Source of the DNA: Euborellia annulipes
Taxonomy: Eukaryota > Arthropoda > Insecta > Dermaptera > Anisolabididae
Assembly (NCBI GenBank): GCA_023213315.1
Contig: JAKCPI010015033.1
Span: 62,001-126,000, forward strand
Length of the DNA stretch: 64,000 nt
Reading direction: 5' to 3'
The notes under the pieces are model-generated. The model was not told the origin of the DNA. It saw only the letters and a program-made list of their open reading frames with translations, and made no database searches. Shown here in pieces: positions 1 to 11,184 of the stretch. Position numbers and translations under genes: made by a program. The number at the start of each line of letters is the position of its first letter. Position 1 is the stretch's first letter.

Positions 1-58
1 AATTGTTTCGCTATATATATATATATATAAGAACCATCATATATATATATATATATAA

Positions 59-305
59 GGACCCTGTTATGCAATGGTGAGTCAAAGACCAAACACCGAG
101 TTTTGAGAAAATTAACATTAAAGTTTTTTGTTTTCATTGGATTATATATCATTTTTGTTGTCAATTGTGCAAGTAACATTAAATATGATTTTTTAGGACA
201 TATTTCATAAAAAATACTATAAATTATAGCATTTGAAACAATATTCCGTGCTTAACTCAATTTTGAATTTTTTGGTCTTTGGCACACCATTGCATAACAG
301 GGTCC
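59..305. mobile_element. 247-bp MITE with 21-bp or longer inverted ends, inside TA repeats
   Basis: GGACCCTGTTATGCAATGGTG on the left is mirrored on the right (CACCATTGCATAACAGGGTCC), extended by further partial matching (CAAAGACCAAA / TTTGGTCTTTG). It sits in an AT dinucleotide repeat, which hides any TA or TATA target duplication. No coding capacity. Confidence 0.65.
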
Positions 306-934
306 ATATATATATAAATATTGTTTCAACTAGTACCTACGGGGAATAGTTTAAATCTAAATAAATATTGCGATAAGCAGTGGCTGGCTTTAGACTTTAA
401 ATTGGAGCAGCCAAGGACTTGCATTTAATTAATCGTAGACATTTCGGTCGCTAATCACGATTTTCATCAGGACGATTAATCGTTGAAATACAAGATGTAG
501 AGATGTATTTTAACAATTAATCGTCCTGATGAAGGTTGTGATTCGTTCATGAGTGAGATGTGTCAGGATATATCTCCATAGCAGAATATACATATACAAA
601 TGAATTATAAACAAATCGTTAATGGGGGATCGAAACTGCATTCAGTGTTTATTTTTGGCTTCCTCTGCCTATTTGCAAATAAATTGAAGTACTATAAGAG
701 GAAATATATATGTGATGCCGTTTGCTGGCTTTATTGGGAAAAACTTGTGATCTATGCATGATAATGCGAAATTTCTCAGTGGAGAAAACGTAAAGAATTA
801 TCTTCGAGAGTCAGCATTCGAACTATGGTGTGGCCAGCACACAGGGTGGTTAAAAAAACCACTTTTTTAGATTTTGGCCAGAGCACTGGTCAAAAGTGGT
901 TAAAACCGTTTTAACCACTATTGTATTGCATTCT

Positions 935-1258
935 AATCAATTTGAATAAATAAGGACGGGGTCTAAATGGCCTCGGATGCCGAAAAAGGTCTTAAATTAA
1001 ATAAAAAAAAAAATATATCCTGACACAAAAAATCTGGTGTGAACACAACTTTCAATTAGCGAATGTAAGAGAGTTTCATAACTTTCAACTTTTAATTGAA
1101 TCTATTGGTCCCTATTTAGCCCCATCCCTATTTATTTCAAATGATTTGTAGTCAAATCAAATGAAATAAATTTTTCTCGCCTAGGACGGGAGGCGAACCC
1201 GGGAACCCGGCGCGATAAGCAAGTGTCTTCTCTCTCTGAGCCACGGGTCAAGGGCACT
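935..1258. repeat. S2 SINE: 3' tail (plus) next to a head-containing copy (minus)
   Basis: 935-1012 (plus) is an S2 tail, GGACGGGGTCTAAATGGCC...GCCGAAAAAGG and poly-A. 1090-1258 (minus) carries a tRNA-like head, CCGTGGCTCAGAGAGAGAAG (A box) and GGGTTCGCCTCCC (B box), followed by AATAAATAGGGATGGGG. A second tRNA-derived SINE family. Confidence 0.6.
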
Positions 1259-1452
1259 CTTTATCTTAAAATAACAAAATTTGCTTTTGTCCCCATTATT
1301 TTTTTGTTTAAAAAAAAAAATGTTTGCATTTTTGTATTAACCAGCAAAACGCCCAAGGGATGTCAATCAGGAAGGACGAGAATCCTTTAAAAAAATAAAA
1401 TCCCCCCCTTGTTTAGAGATATATTGTAGGCTACATTGAGAACAAGAAATAC

Positions 1453-1731
1453 CTTAAAAATGCGCGCCAAATATTCTCGACATGCTGGTAGTTTTTTCAA
1501 AACATCACAATTTTTCATTTGCTCTTTAAGAAATTTCGGGGTGAGATATTGGCACCTGACCGCCTGCAGGATATGCTGCATTTTCGGATTGCGAATATCC
1601 TCGTCGTATTTGACCCATTTGAGCACTGCTTTGTACACTTCGTTTTCATCCTCGACGAAGAGTTCGTCTTTTTTGATCAATTGAACGAGTTGAATGGCGG
1701 ACAATTGGAGGAATTCCTCTTCGTGCGAGAT
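1453..1731 (-). CDS. Keap1: Keap1 orthologue, coding exon 5 (BACK domain / intervening region)
   Basis: This 279-bp exon (residues 191-283) runs from a GTTCTAG acceptor to a GTATTT donor, phase 0. It encodes EEEFLQLSAIQLVQLIKKDEL, WVKYDED, the segment LQAVRCQYLTP, then MKNCDVL and ACREYLARIFK. Cysteines at residues 250, 265 and 274 sit where human Keap1 has Cys273, Cys288 and Cys297; the first two are needed in mammals for repression of Nrf2. Cysteines equivalent to human 249 and 257 are absent. The next exons, encoding the Kelch repeats, are not in the 1.4 kb left of the window. Confidence 0.95.
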
Positions 1732-1798
1732 CTAGAACAAAATATTCAAAACTAAATGGGATATTAGAAAAATTAAAATTACATTTTCTCTATTATTA

Positions 1799-1943
1799 TA
1801 TCGCCTGCTGAGAATGCGAAAGTCCGCAATTGAAACATTCGAAAAAAGTTTTACATTTATAGCCAGGATCAAGAGCAAAGAATGGAAATGCCAAATGCAT
1901 TCAAAAGAGAAGACGTTTCGCCACTCAGCATTCTCAGCAGGCA
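1799..1943. mobile_element. MITE, TCGCCTGCTGAG family, copy 1
   Basis: Ends TATCGCCTGCTGAGAATGC and the mirror CGCCACTCAGCATTCTCAGC. Same ends as the copy at 19621-19856. Confidence 0.6.
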
Positions 1944-2282
1944 ATGCGAAATCGATTAATAGAATACGTAGGCAATATTTTTAAATCGAATAAAACTAAA
2001 ATAAATAGATAAAAAAAGATTCGTTTAAATAGGTCAATCATTTTTTATTTAATCGCCACGAGTTATCAGGAAACAAATTTGAGCTCTGTTTTGTGTCTAT
2101 CTCTATTTCTTTTTATTTTTAATAAAAACCAAAAGAAAAAGAAAATATTTGAATATAAAATTGAAATTTTGATTGGTGGAAGGTTTCTTTTGATTTTGTT
2201 GTTCTGGCTCGTGTTCGGAATGATTAAATGCCCGTAGGGTTTGAACATAATTAGTGAATGTTTGTCAATTTGACGAAAATCA

Positions 2283-2374
2283 AAAAAATCTGGTGTGACC
2301 AGCACGGTGCACAACTTTCTCTTACCGAAGGGTAAGAGAAAGTTGTGCACCGTGCTGGTCACACCAGATTTTTT
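2283..2374. repeat. Perfect 44-bp-arm hairpin (H-element 5' hairpin variant)
   Basis: Arms 2283-2326 and 2331-2374 are exact inverted copies separated by GAAG. Unlike other H-element hairpins, no mismatch is present. It is followed by the usual GTGTCGAGATATATTTAGTTTCC but not by the rest of the H body. Confidence 0.8.
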
Positions 2375-2761
2375 GTGTCGAGATATATTTAGTTTCCGAT
2401 AGCACCTTAGTTTCAAACTTGCATTTTAAATGTTGACTGCTTCAAATAAACTATGGTTATTTTTCAAAATTTTAATCTCATATTTGGACATTTTATACAC
2501 AATATAGATTCGTAAATAAATACAAAATTTCATAAGAATTGGAAAAAAAAATTTTAAATGCCTAAAAAGTTCCAAAGGGGACCCCCTTTTGAATCGAAAT
2601 TAACATACAAATCCCTATAGGAAATTAACATTGTTCCTATGCGAAGATAAGGTGGAAAGGGAATTTAAAAAAAAAAAGAGTAGAGAGAGACGATAATGTT
2701 TGCAAGTGAGAGAGAGACATATATGTTTTCTTTGAAACAATTAAAGACACAAATAAATTAA

Positions 2762-3438
2762 AAAAAATCTGGTGTGACTGGCGCACAGCACACAACTTTC
2801 TCTTACCTTCGGTAATCGAAAGTTGTGTTCTGTGCTTGTCACACCAGATTTTTTGTGTCGACATATATTTAGTTCCCGACAGTACGGAACATATGAATTC
2901 AGATGTAAAATTTTTAAGTATGGGAAAATATTTATATTTTGTTACCATGGCAACCATTTCTCCTATCCTTCCCTATGAAATACAAGAGTAAAGTGGTCTT
3001 CAGAAGATTTCAATCGCAAAATGAGAATATACATTTTAAAGAGCATCTAAAAAATAATTGATTTTTGAATTTTAAAAAAAATCGTTGGAGCAAATTTTGA
3101 GAAAATCGAAAAAAACTGAAAAAGTACATCAGTAAAGTACCAGTACTCTTTGGCCGATTTTGATTAAAAGCTTATTTTTCCGGTCCCGGGGGGTGTTTAA
3201 CTTAAATATAAAATTTCAACCTCATAGCTCAATTCCTTCATGCTTAAAATTGAACACACACCCACACACCCACCCACACACACACAGACAGACCATGTCG
3301 CGAAAACCACTTTTTTGGATTCAGGGAACCTCAAAACGTGAAGATCCATCAAAATCTCGACATCGAATTTTTGACATGAATCCAATGCTTTCTCTCTATA
3401 TATATTAACATATATATAGAGGTAAGAGAAAGTAAAAA
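2762..3438 (+). mobile_element. H element, full copy
   Basis: Representative of the commonest repeat here. It starts with a hairpin of about 90 bases (arms AATCTGGTGTGAC... and mirror, TACC-TTC-GGTA at the tip), then a conserved body (TTACCATGGCAACCATTTCT, TAAAGTACTAGTAC-like, AAATTTCAACCTC), a CA-rich microsatellite, ACCACTTTTTTGGA, and finally a second hairpin of TACTTTCTCTC + TA repeat + GGTAAGAGAAAGTA. No reading frame looks like a real protein. No consistent target duplication seen. Likely a non-autonomous element of unknown class. Confidence 0.75.
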
Positions 3439-3534
3439 TTCTGAAGACCAGAATAAGAAAATCAAAAGTAAACTTTCCAGCAATCAAAATATAAACACTG
3501 AGCTTCAAAAAAAAAAAAAACGTAACATTTTTTA

Positions 3535-3960
3535 TTCTTCTTAAGAAGATCTGTTCTAATCTACCTTAATGATACTCTATTTCAAGGAACATTTAACATG
3601 AAATCTTTTCTACATTTCAAGTAAATTTAACATAAATACAAATCAATTAAATACAAATAAAGAAAAATATGTCAATTTTCAATTTATCAACATTATCTCG
3701 ATATGTTTTGTTGGATACTAATTACAAATTTTGTTTCTATAAGAATTTTCAATAAAATTGACAGAGTAAATCTGAAATGGAAAGATTATTTTAAAATTTT
3801 AGAAATTTGGCGTTAATAAAAAAATTTCGACATTTTTGTTTTATTTAAATTCTAATTATTTATTGAAATGATTTGTATTTGTGTTAAATTTACTCAGAAA
3901 CGTAGAAGATATTTTATATTAAATGTTCCTTAAATTAGCGTATCATTGTATTGAGCCTCG
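3535..3960. repeat. Foldback repeat
   Basis: Arms around 3535-3660 and 3840-3960: CTTCTTAAGAAGATCTGTTC start, GGAACATTTAACATG / mirror, AAATTTAACATAAATACAAATC / mirror. Related ends occur at 13915-13950 and 14245-14275. Confidence 0.55.
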
Positions 3961-4101
3961 TCAATATTTGAATGGAGGGAATAATGACATGCAGCCAAAT
4001 TTCCTCCAAAGAGGAAGAAATTTCTGTTAATGAACGAATGCTTTTGATTTAACGTTATTTCAAAGACCCCCTAAGCAAAGTAAAGCGCTCTATTTATTTA
4101 C

Positions 4102-4251
4102 TTGTGTAAAGTTCTGCTCGATGAATCGATTGGCTTTGTGCATGAGATCCTTGCAGCCATGCTGTTCGGCGAAATTAGCGATTCCGATTGCATTCGTAGG
4201 ATCCAATTGCCTTTCTAAAAAGACACAACACGCTTCGATCACATTCGGTAC
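4102..4251 (-). CDS. Keap1: Keap1 orthologue, coding exon 4 (BTB end, start of BACK domain)
   Basis: This 150-bp exon (residues 141-190) lies between a TTTCTAG acceptor and a GTAAAT donor, phase 0. It encodes VPNVIEACC, FLERQLDPTNAIGIANFAEQ and HGCKDLMHKANRFIEQNF. LDPxNAIGIANFAEQxGC is a signature of Keap1 and its closest KLHL relatives and marks the start of the BACK (3-box) region that supports Cul3 binding. The cysteine in HGC (residue 173) corresponds to human Cys226, a redox- and metal-responsive site. Confidence 0.94.
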
Positions 4252-4539
4252 CTAGAAAAAAATAAAACTTTAATAGAGATTAATTTTATTTAAAATGAGT
4301 TGAAAAAGCAAGTGCTTTTAAGATACAAATTTGATAACTTGTCTACTTGGCTATTTGGCTACTCATTCGGAATTTTGTTATTTAAAAAACAAATTTCCAG
4401 TTAGCAAAATTTCAAAAAGGAAATTGCGTAGATGGCGAGATTCCTGGATAGAAAGATGAAAGAGATCTATCTATCTATCTAATTGAAGTATTCTCGAGAA
4501 TATTGAAGTTGTGGCTGTTGAGTTGTATCAAAGAAAGCT

Positions 4540-4745
4540 TGCGAAGGCTCTGCCTTTCTTTAAAACGAGTCGACGTTTCGATAGAGGCCATCTTCAGGGC
4601 CCAAATAAGTGTCAGGAAAGTATTTATATTTTGCATTAGGCAGCTATGTGTAATGCAAAATATAAATTCTTTCTTGACACTTATTGGGCCCTGAAGATGG
4701 CCTCTATCGAGACCGAAACGTCGGCTCATTTTAAAGAAAAAATTG
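4540..4745. repeat. Foldback with paired hammerhead-like motifs
   Basis: Near-perfect inverted arms around a short loop near 4640; each arm includes GGGCCCTGAAGATGGCCTCT or its mirror. Located in the intron between Keap1 coding exons 3 and 4. Confidence 0.65.
4686..4727 (+). ncRNA. Hammerhead-ribozyme-like motif (best formed, palindromic stem III)
   Basis: GGGCC (stem I), CTGAAGA, one extra T, GGCCTC-loop-GAGACC (stem II, five of six pairs), GAA, ACGT (self-complementary, stem III in a dimer), C at the cleavage position, GGCTC (stem I, five pairs with one G-U). All invariant core bases are present except for the extra T between the core and stem II. Activity unproven. Confidence 0.5.
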
Positions 4746-5868
4746 GCCATCAGTCTCTGCTTTCGCAACCCTTCCTTGATATTCTCGAGAACCTCCTTCA
4801 TTTATTTATTCAAATTGTCTGTATATGTAATGTAGAAAGAAAGATTAGAGAATTTGAGAGCCCCGATTCAAATATTTTTCCATTTTAATATTGAAAGGAA
4901 CGTCCCATCATATACATAAGGAAAGGACCAGCAACATCATTTTTTAATTCGTAGAGCTAACGACCGGCATCATCAGTACAAACAAATGATTTGAGCGAGG
5001 CCCATGGGCGTAACTAGGGAATTTGGCTGGGGGTGGGGGCCTAGAAGGCTCCATATTGTTTCAATTGTTCTTGGGAGGGGGGGGGGGAAACCCCGGGACC
5101 CTCCCTTTTCACAAATTATTTGTTTATACTGATAATGACTCGGCGTCGCCCATCGAATGCTAATTTTTATTTCAATTTGCCAAAATGAAGCGACGTTGCG
5201 ACTTGCATGCTCGCTATCTCTACTCTACATGGCCATCTTTCTTTTTTGAGATTTAGGCTAAACCAACGCGACTTAATCCGAGAAATTTTATCTTCACATA
5301 CTTTTATACAGAATATTGTTGATATAGAGGACAGAAATAAATTTTGCTCTAGTGTCCTCCACATCACACTAAATTCAATTTATTCATATTTCGGAGCCTC
5401 AGTCAACGAAGTTGCGGAGTTACTCTTACTTTTTTAATAGTTTCGAAGGAGTCTTCAAAATTAACAATATTTTTTTTTTTTTTTTTTAAATAAAGATTTG
5501 GAAATACTAATGGCAAGTTGATAAATCAAATAATCTGCTGAGTATTCTAAATCTTTTGTCCATTTAACCGATGATAAGAGAAAAAGTAAAAAAGGATTCG
5601 GCCGGAATCTTGACTCAAATTATTTAACATTTTCATCATTGGAGTGAACATGTGAATGTAATAAAAATAAAAATGAGATTAAAAAAATCTCTTTATAATA
5701 TAATTAGACTTAGATTAAAAATTAAAAAAAAAATAACATATATAAATACATGGAGTCATGTTATCTGCTTTTATTTATGTCTTCTTACCATTTGTTAGTA
5801 TTCGATAAAAAAAGAATCGATTCTATAAAATTCTATAAAAGAAGTTGCTGGTTGCATTTTCTAATTTG

Positions 5869-6133
5869 ATTTTTTTTTTTTAACACTCACTTTTTCCCCA
5901 TTCACACAGTCTTTTCGGCAACTCAGGCCATATAAGACTTTTTACGATAACCGTTATTTGTAAATATATCTATTGGGGGTCCAGGCATTTCTATTTAAGC
6001 CATTTGGTATCCAAATGGCTTAAATAAAATTATCGGACTGCCTGGGATCCGAACCCGCGACCTTTGGTATACAAGATTGAAAAAATCTCGCTACCAATCG
6101 CGTGCTACCAACTACGTCAAGCCCGAGGGCTTC
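5869..6133 (-). repeat. S1 SINE, near-complete copy
   Basis: tRNA-derived SINE. In the minus direction: head GGGCTTGACGTAGTTGGTAG (A box), a duplicated middle, GGGTTCGGATCCCAGG (B box), a body with TTTAAGCCATTTGG / ATGGCTTAAAT palindrome, GGACCCCCAATAGATA, GTCTTAAATGGCC-like, TTGCCGAAAAGACTGTGTG and a poly-A tail. Confidence 0.75.
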
Positions 6134-6935
6134 CCTTTATTTTTTTTTTAATTTGCGAAAAAGATTATTATATAATAAACTTTTATTTAGTTTCTATGCA
6201 AATTCCCAAATGATAATCTTGAAATTTTGTTTGTTTTTTATGTTGATAAAATTTGCATCTAATTGAACTGTGAATGAGAGTATATGTTAAAAATAATACA
6301 AAATGCAAAATACTGCATTATAAAAGAGAAGAAAGTCTTTCGTTCCCAGTTGAAAGGAATGTCCTGGTGCACAGGGCCCACAAATCCCACATTTATATTA
6401 TTTAAATTAACAAACAAGTCCGAATAATATCTGACAGGGAGCCTGGCGACGGATAGAGCAACAGCAACCAAGTTTCCTATGTTGGTTAAATCGCGTAATG
6501 AGGAATTTCGATTAAATCACAACTCGACCCGAGAAATTTTGTCATCACATCAACCCAGTAGCGAGAACCTGAGTCTGAGTTGAAATGAAGTGTTACCAAA
6601 TCAAAATCTTGTATTATTTTTGTTTGGTCCAAACTTAGCGCGACGCCATTCCAGAAGATGGCTAAGATAGCGAATTTATGTCGCCTGTTGAAGAGAATCG
6701 AAAATATATAATTGCTTTTTAATAATTTTTTTTGTTACTTAAAAAATATTCACAAATAAAAAACAAAAAATAGATGATTTTGATTTTGGTTCATCTCATT
6801 ATCATGTGATTATTTCATTGTGTGTTTTTTTTTATATAAAAGAATATGGAAATCTTTATTGGAATTCTGTTATAACTTTAATAAAAGAAAGCATGTTTTG
6901 GCAGAATATAAAAGCATATTTATTATAAGAGCATC

Positions 6936-7037
6936 AGTTAGGCTGAACGCACACCGAAGAGACAAAACACAATCGGACATGATTCGACATCATTGGACAA
7001 GATGTTTTGTCCGAATTCGGGGCGCGTTCAGCCTTAA
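6936..7037. mobile_element. Short PIF/Harbinger-like MITE with TTA target
   Basis: Terminal repeats GGCTGAACGC and, reversed, GGCTGAACGCG enclose about 95 bp containing GACAAAACA and its mirror TGTTTTGTC, flanked by TTA on each side. TTA target sites plus GG-starting ends are typical of PIF/Harbinger MITEs. A LINE fragment later inserted at its right edge, and the MITE itself sits in the left arm of a larger foldback. Confidence 0.55.
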
Positions 7038-7041
7038 TATT

Positions 7042-7677
7042 TTTATTTATTTATTGAGTGATTCATCCTTCCTCTTTTCGGGGTTTAGGACATATACATA
7101 ATTTTGTATTTACAATAATTAATCAAAGTTTATATAAAATCTTCGTTCCAGCTAAGCTTGCTCTTCTTTCTTCTTTTTCGAAGAACTCTCTCGAAGATGT
7201 CCCACCATTCACACATTCCAATATTTATTTTCCCTTCCAGTAGTTTTCCTGGGTCGTTCATCGCATTCTCTTCTCTCCATCTTTTCTTCCCATATTTCCT
7301 CGCATCGCCAGACATGTTCAAAGTCTTCGGGCTCCTTCTTACATATTCTGCAGCATTCTTCCTCGCTCCAACTTTTTCCTCCTCTCAGTCCATTTCCCAT
7401 TCTCATCCGCAACCATGTCCTCTTCTTCCTTTCATTAATTCTCGGGTCAAGAAGGTACCCTTCCGTTCCTATACCCGATTTCACTCGTTGATACATCGGG
7501 TTGTATGTCGACTCCTTTATTCTCCTCCAGTATTCCTGTAATTCTTGCTCATGAGTTTTTAGTAGAGCGTCCGACATCCATGCTCTTATTTGAATCTCTT
7601 CTTTTCCTTCTTCTAGCCCAAAAATCACCCTCGGCTCCCCTGCATTTTCCCAAACACTTTTCATTCCGCTTGCACAT
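7042..7677 (-). pseudogene. 5'-truncated LINE copy with 13-bp target duplication
   Basis: The minus strand encodes the C-terminal region of a non-LTR reverse transcriptase protein. CCRICKKEPEDFEHVWRCEE is a CCHC zinc-knuckle-like motif typical of this region, followed by a basic tail; one frameshift near 7265 splits the end of the frame. The 3' end is a short AATAAATAAATA tail at 7042-7055. CAGCCTTAATATT repeats exactly at 7029-7041 and 7678-7690, the target duplication. Dead on arrival. Confidence 0.8.
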
Positions 7678-8206
7678 CAGCCTTAATATTAACACATCGA
7701 TTTAGCTGTTGATTTTTCTAATAATTAATTTAATATTTTTCTATAATTAATTTTTTTTCTATTTGTTTTTAAATTGTCTTGTAGCCAATTTCATGGCTAT
7801 TGCCAAAAAAATTTGGCGATGAGGAAAAATTTAAAATCAAAATAAAATTTAATCAAATAAAAGAATGTTACAACAAAAATTTGCAACGAGGATGGAATTA
7901 ATTAATTATAGAAAAATATCAAATTAATTATTAGAAAAATCAACAGCTAAATCGATGTGATAAATACTAACTGATTCTCTTATAATAAATATGCTTTTAT
8001 ATTCTACTAAAACGTGCTTTCTTTTATCAGAGTTATAACAAATTCTCTTTTACGTTGTAATAAGTTTTCCTATTTTTCTTAAAAAAGAAAAAAAACAATG
8101 AAATAATCACATGAGACAACGCCTGTGGGGGGGGGGTGATTTAATGTTGATTGACCTTGACTGAACCTCACAGCAATGCAATCTTTTTTATTAATTGCCC
8201 ATTTGG

Positions 8207-8268
8207 CATGGGGCGCCCCCCCCCCTGTGGATGGCTGTTCCCAGCGAAATTCCTTAATTACGCCCATG
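8207..8268. mobile_element. 62-bp hAT-like mini-MITE, exact 8-bp duplication CCATTTGG
   Basis: Ends CATGGGGCG and, mirrored, CATGGGCGTAA; CCATTTGG precisely flanks it (8199-8206, 8269-8276). Contains a 12-base C run. Confidence 0.7.
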
Positions 8269-8597
8269 CCATTTGGGTGTGAGGGCGGAGGAATATGCAT
8301 ATGTATCTTCAGGTAGAGAATCGGTGCATTTGAAATCTTCTTTTCTGTTTATTCACTTCTCAACTCACCTCTTCCTTCTCTGATGATAACAAATTCCCGT
8401 TTAAATCCAGGGCAACTGAAACAAAATTCTGGAATTTTGAAATGTTTATTTAAAAAAAGTTAATAAAAAAAAAGAAGATAGAGATTAAGTTGAGTGAGTT
8501 GGACAAACACTATTGTGAGTTTAGATTCCGACATGTGGAGATTTTTTAGTCATGTTATATGAGGAATGAATGAATGAGTTGATTGTTTGTTGTTTAC

Positions 8598-8762
8598 CTG
8601 GAACATGGTGGCGGCTGGGAGCAAGGAACAAACACTGAGCTGCGTCACTCGGATTCTCCCATTATAGATGAAATAGAGGATACTGGCCATCGCCGTCGGA
8701 CAAACACCTTGCAGTTTCACCCGAGTCATTTCGCTCTCTCGCATTCCTCCAGTGAACATTGC
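8598..8762 (-). CDS. Keap1: Keap1 orthologue, coding exon 3 (second half of BTB domain)
   Basis: This 165-bp exon (residues 86-140) starts after TTTGCAG and ends at a GTAAAC donor, phase 0. It encodes AMFTGGMRESEMTRVKLQGV, the ILYFIYNGRI strand-helix and LLPAATMFQ, all standard for the arthropod Keap1 BTB domain. The region matching the human sensor Cys151 reads QLSVCSLLPAA: when aligned from the shared MFQ/MYQ end, the cysteine falls two residues away from the human position, so a direct Cys151 equivalent is doubtful. Confidence 0.93.
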
Positions 8763-9149
8763 CTGCAAAAAAACCGCATTGGAATTCTCATCTTAATTCG
8801 TCCCGACGCATTCATTCTGCAGAGGGAAATACAAAATTTCATTTTATTTTTTGTTCCACCCCTCTGATAGTTACACTTGCTTGAAATATTGACAAATATT
8901 CTACTAATAGAATGCAATGATAGCAAGCAAAATTGAACAAATCATGCTAATATGTGAGAAATTGATTGAGGAGGGAAATTAATTAGGAGATTAGGATATT
9001 TGCGAAATTCTTTTAAAAATACTGATAACTTTTAGTGATATTTCTAATTAGCATAACGTCAAGGACATAGAAGAGGCTAACAAACAAGATAGAATCGAAT
9101 AGTCGTTAAAATCAATTCAAAATTCAGTGATAAAAAGAAAAAAGAAAAA

Positions 9150-9605
9150 AAATCTGGTGTGACTGATCGCATAGCACACAACTTTCTCTTAATTTCGGTA
9201 ATCGAAAGTTGTGTTCTGTGCTTGTCACACCAGATTTTTGGAATTATATCCGTGTGTGTGTGTGTGTGTGTTCAATTTTAAGCATTAAAGAATTGAGCTA
9301 GGAGGTTGAAATTTTATATTTAAGTTACGCACCCCTTTAGGGCGTGAAAATAAGCTTTTAAACATAATAGGCCAAAGAGTACTAGTACTTTACTGATTGT
9401 ACTTTTTCAGTTTTTTTTTTCGATTTTCTCAAAATTTCTCTCAAAATAGTTTGAAGCACACTTTACTCTTGTACTTCATAGGAACAATAGGAGAAATGGT
9501 TGCGATGGTTACAAAATATAATTATTTTTCCATGTTTATAAATTTTATATCTTGAATTCAAATGTACCGTACTGACGGAAACTAAATATATTTCGACACG
9601 AAAAA
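9150..9605 (-). mobile_element. H element, rearranged copy
   Basis: A complete 5' hairpin (9150-9236) is joined directly to the body of another copy in reverse (GT microsatellite, then body to 9605), so the 3' terminal hairpin is lost. An S1 SINE fragment follows immediately. Confidence 0.6.
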
Positions 9606-9611
9606 TCTTAA

Positions 9612-9774
9612 CTTAAATAGAAATGCCTGAACCCCCAATAGATATAGGCCTATATATATATATTACAACGGTTATCGTCAAAGTCTTAAATGGCTTGAAT
9701 TGCCGAAAAGACTGTGTGAATGTGTGTGTGAGTGTGAGTGCGAATGAGAAAAAAGTGTGAATGTTAAAAAAAAA
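9612..9774 (+). repeat. S1 SINE, 5'-truncated
   Basis: Plus-strand copy from the ACTTAAATAGAAATGCCTG body to the poly-A tail; head missing. Confidence 0.65.
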
Positions 9775-10228
9775 CTCGGACCAGGGTAAATTTAACCAGC
9801 ATTTTACGATCATGTAAGCTGCGCTGAATTCGAAATGTAGCAAAATTCTGAGTAACATAAGGATTGCCCTGAAACCGAAAACCGAAAAAGTTTGGGAACC
9901 CCCGAGTTGACTGATGATTTAAAACTTCTTGGAATGAATGAGAAATCAACCAAAATTGGATAAGAATTGAAACCAAAAGCATCGTCTTGAGTTGTCTATG
10001 GATACCTAAAAGTTGAAATTCTCTTCCTTTTCCCGAAATTTTAAGATATATAAAAACAATCACTGCCAAGACAAGAGGCATCAGGAGCGTGACGTCAGCG
10101 GACGGATGGGCGCAAACAAATTTCAAAAATTCACAATTTCCCGTCTCCTTCTAAATGATAAAACGAATTTAAATAAAACAAAAAAAAAACAAGAATTTTT
10201 GATTTGTTGTTACATTGGGTGTGTGAAG

Positions 10229-10256
<28 letters not shown>
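10229..10256 (+). repeat. (GA)n microsatellite
   Basis: About 14 uninterrupted GA units. Confidence 0.9.
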
Positions 10257-10259
<3 letters not shown>

Positions 10260-11184
10260 ATCAGCAATTCACGATGACTTTGCATTTTCCAAGAGAGGCC
10301 TTGTTAACGAAATACTTGGCTTTCATAAATCTAAAGATAAAACGTACAATTTCATTTTCATTTCAAAAGATAATAAATAAACAAAACACAAAAGGTGAAA
10401 TAACGAAAAAACTACTAAATCAATCACCATTTAATCAAAATTATGAAATCAAAGAGTATATCTTGATTTTTTTTTTGACCTTGAGTTGGTTGTATAATTG
10501 ATTTTTTGACCAGTCATGGAATTTGTTTGTAATATTGTAGTTTGAGCGATGCGAGCCCCTTTCTTTCTTTCTAAAATAGGTGCAAAATTAATATTTTGCA
10601 ATTTATACCTGTGATGTTATATTCATAGAGGGTAGAAAAATGAGAGGCGCAGGCAGCTTTTTTCTTTTTAATTCACACGGCTGACGTTTCTCTAAAATCC
10701 ACTGTGACACTTTCATAATGATCTGAAGATGCGGAACCGAAACGTCAGCTGTGTGATGAATTAAATAAATATAGAAAAAACTCGAGCTCTCATTTTTCTA
10801 CCCTCTTATGCATCAATACAATAGACACGAAAGCCTAATTTACAAAATCTATTTCCGGGCCAGTGATTGCCCCCCCCCTCCCCACTAGTTTTAACATTTG
10901 ATTATTTCCTTGTTTTTTATAAAAGAACATTTGGTTAGTTCAAAAATTCCATAAAGAATTTCAATTATAATGCGGTGGCAGTTTCTTATTCTAAAACCAC
11001 AGATGTTACTTCAGTTTTTAAGAAATAAAATAACGCAGATATTTATTTTATTTGTATTAGGCTAATTCACACATTGGTTGACTGAATGCATTCTAATATA
11101 ACAATTCATCTTCAGGGCTGTATATTTGTTTGTAGTTTTAACAAGATGGCAGGGACAGTTTAATGCAATTTTATCGGTGGGGGC

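Larger units (their letters stand above)
6835..8050. repeat. Foldback element carrying nested MITE and LINE
   Basis: The outer arms (about 6845-6935 and 7968-8050) and inner arms (7695-7757 and 7902-7962) are inverted copies, for example ATAAAAGCATATTTATTATA and its mirror. The left arm was split by the MITE, then by the LINE. Lies in Keap1 intron 2.. the intron between coding exons 3 and 4 (8597-4252). Confidence 0.65.

Noticed and set aside
3160..3408. Open frame of 82 codons, repeated at 39307, 49911 and (reverse) 39770
   Set aside because: It is the body and CA tract of the H element read through; length and frame vary between copies and it contains microsatellite-coded His/Thr runs.
4475..4801. 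108-codon minus-strand frame
   Set aside because: Lies across a palindrome with a comparable frame on the other strand; no family features.
8386..8411. Short stretch between AG and GTGAGT-like sites next to Keap1 exon 3 (minus strand) that could be an extra exon
   Set aside because: Phase 0 joining gives an immediate stop, and exon 3 joins exon 4 (4102-4251) in frame with exactly the expected Keap1 sequence.
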